A DNA stretch of 8,946 nucleotides from JAZNOL01 sp045580815 (GCA_045580815.1 JAZNOL010000002.1:1-8946), one strand, 5' to 3'. Numbered from the stretch's first letter, positions 1 through 6,820 are shown. A program made the numbers and translations. The notes: a model not told the origin generated them from the sequence alone.

Positions 1-978
1 CATTCCGGCATCATTGGCAACTTCGGCAACATCCTTCATCTCTTGCGGATGAATACGTTTGTTTACTCTCCAGTCCCCGGTGTGAGCACCCCAGTCGCCC
101 TCATAAGCTGAAATGCAGTTTTTGCAGTCACCGTACCATGCAGCATCAATCCACACATCTTCAAATTTTATGTCATACTTTTTAAGCTCGCTCAGACGTT
201 TTTTCATTTCTTCACTGGGAAGTCCGCCCCAAAGCTCAAATGCCATAAGACCACTGCGGTCAGAAGTTGTGCAGGCTTTATGAGAAAAATGATTTTTTAT
301 AAGACGACGGAATTTATTGTTTTTCTCCTCATCTTTTTTGTATTTCATAAGAAGAATCGAAGTAGTACGAAGTTTTTCACCGGGTTTTAGGTAAAATGCT
401 GCTTTTTTCAGCCCTGTCTTTATCACAACGCCATCATCTTTGCCTGTAAATCCAGCTTTCCAGCCGCCTGTCCAGCCGATTGCCGCAATAACACCTTCAC
501 CGTTTGCTGTCACGTCAAAAAAGGGCATCATTCCTTCGCTTGAACGTCTGCCTATGTTGCAGAATTTTTTTGTTTTTTCGGGTGCTTTGTCAAGATATTC
601 GTGATTAAAACAAAATTCCGTTGCGCTGATCTTATCGTTTTCATGATAAAACCAACCTTCAACCATGCCGTTCATTGTGATTACGCAGATATTACCTTCT
701 TTGGGCATACGTCCCGGCAAAGGTTTTTCGGGCATATCTAAAGCCACAAATGTATCGCAGTCACAGATTTCCGACAAAATTTCGCTGTTTTTTTCTGTGT
801 TGTTTTCAAAATACATAACCCATTCTGTGGCATCATATTCGCTGTGCTCGTTAATCTGCATTGTTGCGGTGATTCCCGGTTCAAGCTCGTACACTTTTTT
901 GCCGTTTACCTCTTTATAAACAGCATCTTTTGAATTAAAAACTGTTTCTCCGTACTTTAAACTGAAATTTGGTTGCAT
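1..978 (-). CDS. GH36-type alpha-galactosidase, N-terminal part (cut by window edge)
   Basis: This is the first 326 codons of a cytoplasmic glycoside hydrolase that probably removes alpha-galactosyl units from oligosaccharides. I translated it from the ATG at 978 to base 1 with no stop. Residues 1-225 look like the N-terminal beta-sandwich of GH36 enzymes and include IGWTGGWKAGF (167-177). The TIM barrel begins near residue 240. It carries VWIDAAWYGD (275-284), the equivalent of the family's VLDDGWFG strand, and then GDWRVN (301-306) with HP (310-311), matching the GDW-N-HP-G stretch of melibiases. The catalytic Asp of the KxD motif and the acid/base would lie beyond the left edge, so activity cannot be judged. 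There is no signal peptide. The start is fixed by GGAGGAAA (983-990). The gene follows the transporter stop by 15 nt, so the two are cotranscribed. A related GH36-like glycosidase of other specificity is possible. Confidence 0.82.
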   Translation of the reverse strand, partial: MQPNFSLKYGETVFNSKDAVYKEVNGKKVYELEPGITATMQINEHSEYDATEWVMYFENNTEKNSEILSEICDCDTFVALDMPEKPLPGRMPKEGNICVITMNGMVEGWFYHENDKISATEFCFNHEYLDKAPEKTKKFCNIGRRSSEGMMPFFDVTANGEGVIAAIGWTGGWKAGFTGKDDGVVIKTGLKKAAFYLKPGEKLRTTSILLMKYKKDEEKNNKFRRLIKNHFSHKACTTSDRSGLMAFELWGGLPSEEMKKRLSELKKYDIKFEDVWIDAAWYGDCKNCISAYEGDWGAHTGDWRVNKRIHPQEMKDVAEVANDAGM

Positions 979-993
979 TTTGTTTCCTCCTTT

Positions 994-1854
994 TTATTTA
1001 ACCACAGCCAGGCAAATCAGCGAAACTATACCACCAAAGAGCCCTACAAGCTGTTTATTTGAAAGTTTTTCTTTAAACAATATAAGCGATGCCAGCGATG
1101 TCAAAATAATCACACTGCCGTTGATAAGCGGGAAAAACAGCTGACTGGGAATTATGCCCGACAGTTTAAGGTTAATCACGTTCATAATGTAACTGCACAG
1201 TCCGCATATAATTGCAAGAATCACTGTTTTTACGTCAAGTTTTATTTCTTTTATGCTGCCCTTTATACGCAACCGGCAAAAGATGACCGAGCAAAGAAAT
1301 GATACAAGCAAAAACCCGTTTATTTCACCGCTGTGCACAGATGCCTGATGGATTTTCTGCAAAACGCCGATTGTTCCTTGCATAATAAATGAAAGCATAC
1401 AAAACAAAAACCATCTTTTATCTATTTTACCGCCAGCCTTTTTTTCAAGAGACATATAAATAAATCCAATTAATATAATCACAAAAATCAGTTTGTACAG
1501 GCTAAATTCTTCACCAAAAAATATGCCCGAAAGTGCCGGGATAATCATTGACGAGGTTGTTATAAGCATGGTTATATGCAATGGACCTGTTAAAAGCGCC
1601 TGCATACGAAACAGACTGTTAAGAGCCGTAACAACACCAAAAACAAGCCCCAACGCAACTGTAAAAACAGAAATGCTGTTGCCAATAAGCATTACGCCGA
1701 AAAGAACAACACAAACAGCATATAAAATCATATTAAAATAGCTTATGTAGTCAGCAGTTCTGAGTGTTTTTTTGCAGAGTTTATTTACCAAACAGTTCTG
1801 CAAAACTGTTGATGATATTGATATTGGTATTGATATTCCTGTAAGTAAATCCAT
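994..1854 (-). CDS. EamA/DMT-superfamily transporter, probably for a sugar or related solute
   Basis: This is an integral membrane protein of 286 residues with about ten hydrophobic helices in two EamA-like halves. Each half ends with the family's helix-Glu-helix signature: PALSGIFFGEEFSLYKL (106-122) and the stretch around LFKEKLSNKQLVGLFGG (259-275). An upstream in-frame ATG at 1908 would add 18 residues, but it lies inside the end of the repressor gene. The ATG at 1854 has AAAAGGAGAT (1861-1870) six nt before it and is preferred. The DMT superfamily contains metabolite exporters and some sugar importers (RhaT and GRP/GlcU types). The substrate here is inferred only from the LacI regulator upstream and the GH36 enzyme 15 nt downstream. 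An exporter role, or a non-sugar solute, cannot be excluded. No ABC binding protein or MFS/GPH permease is visible in the window. Confidence 0.8.
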   Translation of the reverse strand: MDLLTGISIPISISSTVLQNCLVNKLCKKTLRTADYISYFNMILYAVCVVLFGVMLIGNSISVFTVALGLVFGVVTALNSLFRMQALLTGPLHITMLITTSSMIIPALSGIFFGEEFSLYKLIFVIILIGFIYMSLEKKAGGKIDKRWFLFCMLSFIMQGTIGVLQKIHQASVHSGEINGFLLVSFLCSVIFCRLRIKGSIKEIKLDVKTVILAIICGLCSYIMNVINLKLSGIIPSQLFFPLINGSVIILTSLASLILFKEKLSNKQLVGLFGGIVSLICLAVVK

Positions 1855-1860
1855 AATAAC

Positions 1861-1870
1861 ATCTCCTTTT
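1861..1870 (-). promoter_or_regulatory. Ribosome binding site that decides the transporter start
   Basis: AAAAGGAGAT on the minus strand sits six nt before the ATG at 1854. The longer reading frame from 1908 has no comparable site and would overlap the repressor gene, so the shorter start is chosen. Confidence 0.8.
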
Positions 1871-1872
1871 AA

Positions 1873-1886
1873 TGCAATCGGTTGCA
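1873..1886 (-). promoter_or_regulatory. LacI/CcpA-type operator, copy 1 (before transporter)
   Basis: TGCAACCGATTGCA is a 14-bp palindrome with one asymmetric pair and the central CG typical of LacI-family operators. It is identical to the site at 2933-2946. It fills most of the 46-nt gap between the repressor stop and the transporter start and ends two nt before that gene's AAAAGGAGAT. I see no good sigma-A promoter directly upstream, so it may act as a roadblock to transcription arriving from the repressor gene, or it may overlap a weak promoter. It also satisfies the core cre pattern TGNAANCGNWNNCA, so CcpA could bind it. Confidence 0.75.
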
Positions 1887-1900
1887 GTATGCTTAAAAAA

Positions 1901-2917
1901 TTATTCAACCAGATGCATATTACTTTTTAAAACAAGTTGAACATCGGTATAAACCGTTTTTCTGGGTTTTTCGCCGTTTATAAGATATCTGACAAGCATC
2001 TCAAACGCATTTTCCATTTGCTGAGGCACATTTTGAGAAATTGTTGCGGAAATTACTCCGTTTTTCAGATATTCGCCGATTTTGTCGTAAATATCAAAGG
2101 TTACAAGGCTTATATTCTTTTGCGATTTTTGTATATATTCACAAAGAGACAAAGACTCACCGCTTGTTATATAAACTCCGTCAATTTTGTCGCCGTATCT
2201 TTCAAAAACGTGTTCAGTATGACACCGAAGAACATCCTCGTTATCTTTCATATCGGCAGTTTCAAGAATGTTTAAATCAAGCTCTTTGCAGGCTTTTTCA
2301 AAAGCATTTTTGGCGTTTGAGTGAAGGGCAGTTTCAAGGTCGCCCGTAAATAAAACAACATTTTTTCTATTGCTGTTTTTAAGGCAATTATACAAAAACT
2401 CCGCAGCCATTTCAGCTGCTATTTTTTCGTCATGTTTTGATGTAAAAAGACAATCTGCGTGCTCATTTACCGACTGAACCTGAACAATGTTCGGATTTTT
2501 TTCGGCAAGAGCCGAGATTTTATCCGCATATTTTTTTGCACCGAAGCCTGCCAGAATTATTCCGTCATATCCGGCATATTTCATCACCAAGTCGGAAGCA
2601 TCTTTTCCGGTGTTTGTAATATCAATTTCGCATTTTATTTTATAATCCTTAAATTTTTCATATGCTCTTCTTAACCCTTCGAGCATTTTATCTGTATTTA
2701 TTTTGAACTTGCAGTTTATCACAACGCCAATCTGAACGGTTTTCATAGAAAGTCTTGAAGCAAATTTGTTTGGAGAAAATCCGTATTTTTCTGCGGTTTT
2801 GAGCACCAGCTGACGTTTATCTTCGCGGATTTTGCCATCAGGATTAAACGCACGGCTGACCATTGACGGCGACATATTAAGCTCTTTTGCAATAGTATAA
2901 ATTGTTACATCTGCCAT
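1901..2917 (-). CDS. LacI/GalR-family transcriptional regulator
   Basis: A 338-residue DNA-binding sensor that probably represses its own gene and the downstream transporter/GH36 genes until a sugar ligand binds. Residues 4-25 form the N-terminal helix-turn-helix (TIYTIAKELNMSPSMVSRAFN) with the usual SxxVSRxxN recognition helix. Residues 49-60 (PNKFASRLSMKT) are the hinge, with Leu56 at the position that wedges into the central CG step of the operator in E. coli LacI. From about residue 61 (VQIGVVI) to the end is a periplasmic-binding-protein-like sensor domain with GYDGIILAG and VYITSGES segments. The length is normal for the family. The start at 2917 has AAGGAGGAAC (2921-2930) before it. 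The identical operators ahead of this gene and ahead of the transporter make it the obvious local regulator. The ligand is not readable from sequence; a galactoside is inferred from the neighbouring GH36 gene. Confidence 0.93.
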   Translation of the reverse strand: MADVTIYTIAKELNMSPSMVSRAFNPDGKIREDKRQLVLKTAEKYGFSPNKFASRLSMKTVQIGVVINCKFKINTDKMLEGLRRAYEKFKDYKIKCEIDITNTGKDASDLVMKYAGYDGIILAGFGAKKYADKISALAEKNPNIVQVQSVNEHADCLFTSKHDEKIAAEMAAEFLYNCLKNSNRKNVVLFTGDLETALHSNAKNAFEKACKELDLNILETADMKDNEDVLRCHTEHVFERYGDKIDGVYITSGESLSLCEYIQKSQKNISLVTFDIYDKIGEYLKNGVISATISQNVPQQMENAFEMLVRYLINGEKPRKTVYTDVQLVLKSNMHLVE

Positions 2918-2932
2918 GAAGTTCCTCCTTTA

Positions 2933-2946
2933 TGCAATCGGTTGCA
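2933..2946 (-). promoter_or_regulatory. LacI/CcpA-type operator, copy 2 (autoregulatory site)
   Basis: This is the same TGCAACCGATTGCA palindrome as at 1873-1886. It lies two nt before the repressor's AAGGAGG site and covers the expected start point (about 2943) of the promoter at 2950-2978. Bound protein would block initiation, which is classical autorepression. Confidence 0.8.
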
Positions 2947-2949
2947 CCG

Positions 2950-2978
2950 ATTATATCACAGTTATTTAGGTTTGTCAA
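2950..2978 (-). promoter_or_regulatory. Sigma-A promoter of the LacI-family regulator gene
   Basis: On the minus strand TTGACA (2978-2973) and TATAAT (2955-2950) are separated by exactly 17 nt, both boxes matching consensus. The predicted start point falls inside operator copy 2. A 12-bp perfect palindrome (2981-2992) lies two nt upstream of the -35 box. Confidence 0.85.
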
Positions 2979-3128
2979 TAGTTTTGCAAAACATTTTTTT
3001 ATTTATCCCAAAATAAATAATTTATCTTGATACTTGATTCAACGGTTATTTTTACTGTTACACGACACTTATAGGCATGACAATGTTGCAGACCTGTTGC
3101 TGCTTATATTCTTTTTTTGAGTTTTTTA
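2979..3128. other. Divergent intergenic spacer, no gene seen
   Basis: This AT-rich spacer lies between the two divergent promoters. Apart from the GTTTTGCAAAAC palindrome at 2981-2992 I see no reading frame with a ribosome binding site, no RNA gene and no terminator. Confidence 0.6.
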
Positions 3129-3157
3129 TTGACTTAGCTCAAGTTTACTGATATAAT
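3129..3157 (+). promoter_or_regulatory. Sigma-A promoter of the ABC-F/ribF operon
   Basis: TTGACT (3129-3134), a 17-nt spacer and TATAAT (3152-3157) give a near-perfect vegetative promoter. The start point should fall at about 3163-3165. That coincides with an in-frame ATG at 3163, which is therefore an unlikely start codon. Confidence 0.8.
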
Positions 3158-3207
3158 ATATAATGTATAAATTTGCACATCACCTTACAGGAGTGAATAT
3201 AAACACT

Positions 3208-5127
3208 ATGGTTTTTTCAGCAACGGGAATCTCAAAAACATTCGGCGACGAAATTCTTTTTGAAGATATTTCATTTATTATAAATAAAGGCGATAAAGTA
3301 GGACTTATTGGAGTAAACGGTGCCGGCAAAAGCACCCTTTTTAAAATTTTAACCGGCGAGGTTTCTTGCGACAGCGGCGAAACCGTTTTAGGCAAAGATT
3401 GCCGTATTGGTTACATGAGCCAGTATCTTGAAGCGGATGAAAATGCCTCTGTTTACAACGAAGCTTTGTCTGTACACAAAGCCCTGTTACAGCTTGAACG
3501 CGACATTGAAGATGTTAACATCTCTATTGAAATCGGTGATGGCGACATAACAGATCTTACAAACCGCCAGCACAGGCTTAATGATGAGTTTGAGCGGCTT
3601 GACGGATTCACCTACAAAAGCCGCACGAGATCCATGCTTACGGGCCTTGGTTTTTCTGCTGATGATTTAGATAAAAAAGTAAATGTTTTATCCGGTGGTG
3701 AGCGCGTTAGGCTTCAGCTTGCCAAGCTGCTGCTGTCCGGTTGTGATATACTTCTTTTGGACGAGCCGGCAAACCATCTTGACATAAACGCCATGCAATG
3801 GCTTGAAGATTATCTTATTTCTTTTCCAGGCAGTATTATTGTTATTTCCCATGACCGTTATTTTTTAGACCGGGTAACAAATCGGACTTTTGAAATTGAA
3901 AACGGGCATATCATGACGTTTGACGGCAATTATACTACTTTTATGAAAAAAAAGGAAGAATTTAATGAAGCCCGTCGCAACAAATACGACAACACAATGG
4001 CTGAAATAAAACGTATTGAGGGCATTATCTCCCAACAAAAGCAGTGGAACCGCGAACGCAATATAAAAACCGCAGAAAGCAAACAAAAATCTGTCGACCG
4101 TCTGCGTGAAACCTTAGACAAGGTTGAAGATGCCCCCGAGAGCATACGGTTTGAATTTCACGAAAACAAAACCAGCGGCAACGATGTTCTTTTTGCTGAA
4201 AACTTAAGAATAGGGTTTGATGGCAATCTGCTGTTCAAAAATGTTAACATGGACATTAAACGAGGCGAACGGATTTTCCTTTTAGGTCCTAACGGTTGCG
4301 GCAAAACCACACTTTTTAAACTTCTTCTTGGGCAATATGAGTTACCGGACGGTGCAGATGTGAAATTTGGTACAAATGTTGAAACCGGATACTACGACCA
4401 GAGTCAAAGCGACCTTGATGACCGCAAAACCGTTATTGATGAAATTTGGGATAAATACCCTAAAAAATCTCAGACAGAAATACGAAACGCCTGTGCGGCA
4501 TTTTTGTTTTACGGTGAGGACGTTTTTAAAGATATTTCAATGCTTTCCGGCGGTGAAAAAGCAAGAGTGAGCTTACTTAAGCTTATGATGTCCGGCAGCA
4601 ATTTTTTGATGCTTGACGAGCCTACAAACCATCTTGACATTGCGTCACGTGAAGCCTTGGAGGATTCTTTTGAAGGTTACAGCGGTACTATGCTGATAAT
4701 TTCTCATGACCGCTATTTTATCAACAAGCTTGCCGACAAAATTTATTATCTCACCGAAAACGGAATAAAGGTTTACGGCGGAAACTACGAATATTATCTT
4801 GAAAAAATGAAAGAAAGCGACAAACCCCAAAAGACCGACAGCGGCAATGCAGACGATTATCGCCGCAAAAAAGAGCTTGCTGCTGCGTTTCGTAAAATTC
4901 AAAACGGAATTAAAAAATGCGAAACCGACATTGAGCGACTTGAGTGCGAAATTGACAATCTCGAACAGAAAATTGCTTCCGATGAAGCTTTGGCAGACTA
5001 TACTTATCTGATGGAGCAAAGTGATTTACTTGAAACAGCAAAAGCCGCCCTCGATGATGCAATGGCTCTTTGGGAGAGTCTTAACGAAGAACTGGAAAGT
5101 GACGAATATGAAAGTTTACGAAAATGA
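3208..5127 (+). CDS. ABC-F family ribosome-associated ATPase (YdiF-like)
   Basis: A cytoplasmic twin-ATPase protein of 639 residues without membrane segments. ABC-F proteins bind the ribosomal E site and relieve stalled translation or, in some subfamilies, protect against antibiotics. Domain 1 has Walker A GVNGAGKST (35-43), signature LSGGE (161-165) and Walker B ending in DEPANHLD (185-192). A charged interdomain linker with QQKQWNRERN and KQKSVDRLRE precedes domain 2, which has GPNGCGKTT (360-368), LSGGE (446-450) and DEPTNHLD (470-477). Both catalytic Glu residues are present. The last 90 or so residues form a charged coiled coil, as in YdiF, and no large arm insertion is evident. The reading frame extends up to an ATG at 3163, but that codon lies at the predicted transcript start. 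The ATG at 3208, preceded by AGGAGTGA (3189-3196), matches the family's N-terminus. Its end overlaps ribF by 20 nt. A specific resistance role is not supported; a housekeeping role is more likely. Confidence 0.93.
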   Translation: MVFSATGISKTFGDEILFEDISFIINKGDKVGLIGVNGAGKSTLFKILTGEVSCDSGETVLGKDCRIGYMSQYLEADENASVYNEALSVHKALLQLERDIEDVNISIEIGDGDITDLTNRQHRLNDEFERLDGFTYKSRTRSMLTGLGFSADDLDKKVNVLSGGERVRLQLAKLLLSGCDILLLDEPANHLDINAMQWLEDYLISFPGSIIVISHDRYFLDRVTNRTFEIENGHIMTFDGNYTTFMKKKEEFNEARRNKYDNTMAEIKRIEGIISQQKQWNRERNIKTAESKQKSVDRLRETLDKVEDAPESIRFEFHENKTSGNDVLFAENLRIGFDGNLLFKNVNMDIKRGERIFLLGPNGCGKTTLFKLLLGQYELPDGADVKFGTNVETGYYDQSQSDLDDRKTVIDEIWDKYPKKSQTEIRNACAAFLFYGEDVFKDISMLSGGEKARVSLLKLMMSGSNFLMLDEPTNHLDIASREALEDSFEGYSGTMLIISHDRYFINKLADKIYYLTENGIKVYGGNYEYYLEKMKESDKPQKTDSGNADDYRRKKELAAAFRKIQNGIKKCETDIERLECEIDNLEQKIASDEALADYTYLMEQSDLLETAKAALDDAMALWESLNEELESDEYESLRK

Positions 5128-6016
5128 AAAACTTAATTTCCCGACTGTTGTAGCGTTGGGATTTTTTGACGGTGTCCATCTGGGACACCGTGCCCTTGTC
5201 GACAAAGCAAATCATATTGCTACCCAAACCGGTACAACATCTGTTGTTTATACTTTTGACTCTCACCCTGCCGAACTTTTTGGCAATAAAGTTCAATATA
5301 TAACAACAAAGCAGGAAAAAACTTTTCTTTTTGAAAAAACCGGCATTGAATCTCTTTATTTTCAAACCATTGACAAAACCTTTCTGACAATGAGCGGAGA
5401 AGAATTTTTTAAAAAAATAATTATTGGTATGTTAAACGCTTCTCACGTTATTGTCGGCAAAAACTACACTTTTGGCAAAAACAAATCCGGCACATCCGAA
5501 GATATACAACGTCTGTGCAATCATTATAACATAGGTTGTGACGTTATTTCGCCGGTTTGCACTGAGTCCGGCATTGCAATAAGCAGTAGTGCAGTGAGAG
5601 AACGCATTCTTTGCGGTGATATGAACTCTGCCGCGCAAATGCTCGGGCATCGGTTCTTCATAAAAAACACCATCATACACGGTCGAGCAGACGGACGCAA
5701 AATGGGATTTCCTACTATAAACATTTTTTGTGAAGAAAACAAAATTATGCCATCTTTTGGTGTATATGCAACGTCTGTCGTAATTGGCGGCAAAAAATAC
5801 AAAGGCGTAACAAACATTGGTTGTGCTCCTACATTCGGCAACAATCCCGTTACTGTTGAAACAAACATTTTAAATTTTGACGGTGATGTTTACGGTGAAA
5901 ATCCGACAGTCGAATTTTTGACAAAAATCCGCGATGAAAAAAAGTTTTCTTCTGTTTCGGAGTTAACTTCCCAAATTGAACTTGATATAAATTTTAGAAA
6001 CAAACTGGAGATTTAA
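5108..6016 (+). CDS. ribF: Bifunctional riboflavin kinase / FAD synthetase
   Basis: A 302-residue cytoplasmic enzyme that phosphorylates riboflavin to FMN and then adenylates FMN to FAD. The N-terminal nucleotidyltransferase domain has GFFDGVHLGH (18-27), the (H/G)xGH ATP-binding motif, a central IVGKNYTFGKNKSG segment and ISSSAVRERI. The C-terminal kinase domain has the GFPTINI motif (200-206; Thr and Asn bind Mg-ATP), then PSFGVYATSV, GVTNIGCAPTFG, and the VETNILNFDGDVYG stretch with the catalytic Glu region. The length is normal for the family. The frame is open further upstream, but those extra residues have no family match, so the ATG at 5108 is chosen. Its ribosome binding site is weak (GGAAAG, 5094-5099). 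The gene starts inside the ABC-F gene, so translational coupling is likely. Confidence 0.95.
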   Translation: MKVYENEKLNFPTVVALGFFDGVHLGHRALVDKANHIATQTGTTSVVYTFDSHPAELFGNKVQYITTKQEKTFLFEKTGIESLYFQTIDKTFLTMSGEEFFKKIIIGMLNASHVIVGKNYTFGKNKSGTSEDIQRLCNHYNIGCDVISPVCTESGIAISSSAVRERILCGDMNSAAQMLGHRFFIKNTIIHGRADGRKMGFPTINIFCEENKIMPSFGVYATSVVIGGKKYKGVTNIGCAPTFGNNPVTVETNILNFDGDVYGENPTVEFLTKIRDEKKFSSVSELTSQIELDINFRNKLEI

Positions 6017-6018
6017 CT

Positions 6019-6705
6019 ATGCTTCGATGCGATGATTTACAAAACGGATATAAAATTGTACAAAACACCGACCATTTCTGTTTTGGCACAGATGCAGTGC
6101 TTCTGGCAGATTTTTGCAAAATCCGCCCCGGTGAAAATGTAGTGGAATTTTGCAGCGGAAACGGTATTATTCCTATTCTCATGGCGGCAAAATACAAACC
6201 CAAACACATAACTGCTTTTGAAATTCAAAAGCCCTGTGCCGACCTTGCCAAAGAAAACATGAACATGAACAATCTCAGTGAACTTGTTGAAGTAATTTGC
6301 GATGATATAAAAAACATTGTAAGCTACAAAAACATACGTTACGTTGATGCCGTTGTTTGCAATCCGCCTTATATGAAACGAGACGGTGCACTCAAAAACG
6401 AAAGCGAAACCAAGCTTATTGCACGTCATGAAATTTATTGTGACATTCCGCTTGTTTTTGAATGCGCAGCAAAAATTTTACGTTTTGGCGGCAGACTTTG
6501 CCTTGTACATAAAGCAGACAGGTTTGCCGAGCTTATTTTAGTAGGTAAAAAATTTGGATTTGAGGCAAAATTTGCACAGTTTGTCCACATGAATATTGAA
6601 AAAGAAGCAAAGCTTGTTTTATGCGAATTTGCTCTTGGAGGAAAAAGTCAGATAAAAATTTTGCCGCCGGTAACTCAGGCGGTAACTACTTACGAAAGGT
6701 CGTAA
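6019..6705 (+). CDS. trmN6: TrmN6-like tRNA1(Val) adenine-N6 methyltransferase
   Basis: A 228-residue class I SAM-dependent methyltransferase. The N-terminal GTDAVLLADF (23-32), SAM-binding EFCSGNGIIPI (43-53), the acidic strand-2 end in AFEIQ, and the catalytic NPPY (115-118) are the pattern of the YfiC/TrmN6 group (COG4123), which methylates N6 of A37 in tRNA1(Val). NPPY is the motif of methyltransferases acting on exocyclic amino groups of adenine or on glutamine. The ATG follows the ribF stop by two nt, and its ribosome binding site CTGGAG (6005-6010) lies inside ribF, so the genes are cotranscribed. In many Firmicutes this gene is next to rsmI, which is absent here. The exact substrate is by family resemblance; another RNA or small-molecule N-methyltransferase is possible. 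Confidence 0.85.
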   Translation: MLRCDDLQNGYKIVQNTDHFCFGTDAVLLADFCKIRPGENVVEFCSGNGIIPILMAAKYKPKHITAFEIQKPCADLAKENMNMNNLSELVEVICDDIKNIVSYKNIRYVDAVVCNPPYMKRDGALKNESETKLIARHEIYCDIPLVFECAAKILRFGGRLCLVHKADRFAELILVGKKFGFEAKFAQFVHMNIEKEAKLVLCEFALGGKSQIKILPPVTQAVTTYERS

Positions 6706-6710
6706 AAGCT

Positions 6711-6818
6711 ATGAAAAACACACAAAAACGTACTGTTGCGACAATTGTTCTTATAGCAATGTGTGGCGGAATTGTAATTTCTGCTGTTGCATCGGCTGTT
6801 TATATTTTTTTCAGCTGA
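6711..6818 (+). CDS. 35-residue single-helix membrane peptide, unknown function
   Basis: The frame codes for a short basic N-terminus (MKNTQKR) and one hydrophobic segment of about 25 residues (VATIVLIAMCGG onward to YIFF), ending right after the helix. It is predicted to lie in the membrane with the N-terminus inside by the positive-inside rule. It begins five nt after the methyltransferase stop, with GAAAGGT (6693-6699) as a modest ribosome binding site, which supports real translation as part of the operon. A longer frame from 6621 lies within the methyltransferase gene and is not credible. The layout resembles the very small DUF4044-type membrane proteins of Firmicutes, but I cannot confirm membership. 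It is too long and lacks the stress-peptide features of a typical type I toxin, although that remains an alternative. Confidence 0.6.
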   Translation: MKNTQKRTVATIVLIAMCGGIVISAVASAVYIFFS

Positions 6819-6820
6819 TG

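Noticed and set aside
665..919. Plus-strand open frame opposite the GH36 gene
   Set aside because: It has no ribosome binding site or recognisable domain and lies wholly opposite a frame with clear family motifs.
1937..2674. Several plus-strand open frames opposite the LacI gene
   Set aside because: These are shadows of a well-supported gene: rich in Phe, Arg and Cys, with no domain pattern and no start signals.
3013..3025. ATAAAT-A-ATTTAT inverted repeat
   Set aside because: It is pure A/T in an AT-rich spacer, so symmetry carries little information.
3084..3100. Direct repeat TGTTGC spaced 11 bp in the divergent spacer
   Set aside because: Six-base repeats this short are expected by chance, and it is not placed at either promoter.
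4645..5019. Minus-strand 124-residue hydrophobic frame
   Set aside because: It lies opposite the ABC-F coiled coil. The hydrophobicity is the expected antisense image of Lys/Glu-rich codons.
3208..5127. ABC-F protein as an antibiotic-resistance determinant
   Set aside because: Its context (ribF, trmN6), normal composition, YdiF-like layout and vegetative promoter point to a chromosomal housekeeping gene. No attenuating leader or mobile element accompanies it.
5432..5868. Two minus-strand frames opposite ribF
   Set aside because: They lie antisense to conserved RibF motifs and show no start signal or family resemblance.
6037..6429. Minus-strand 130-residue frame
   Set aside because: It is antisense to the methyltransferase SAM-binding core, with no ribosome binding site.
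6711..6818. Small hydrophobic peptide as a type I toxin
   Set aside because: No antisense promoter or convergent small RNA is visible, and it is embedded in an operon of housekeeping genes.
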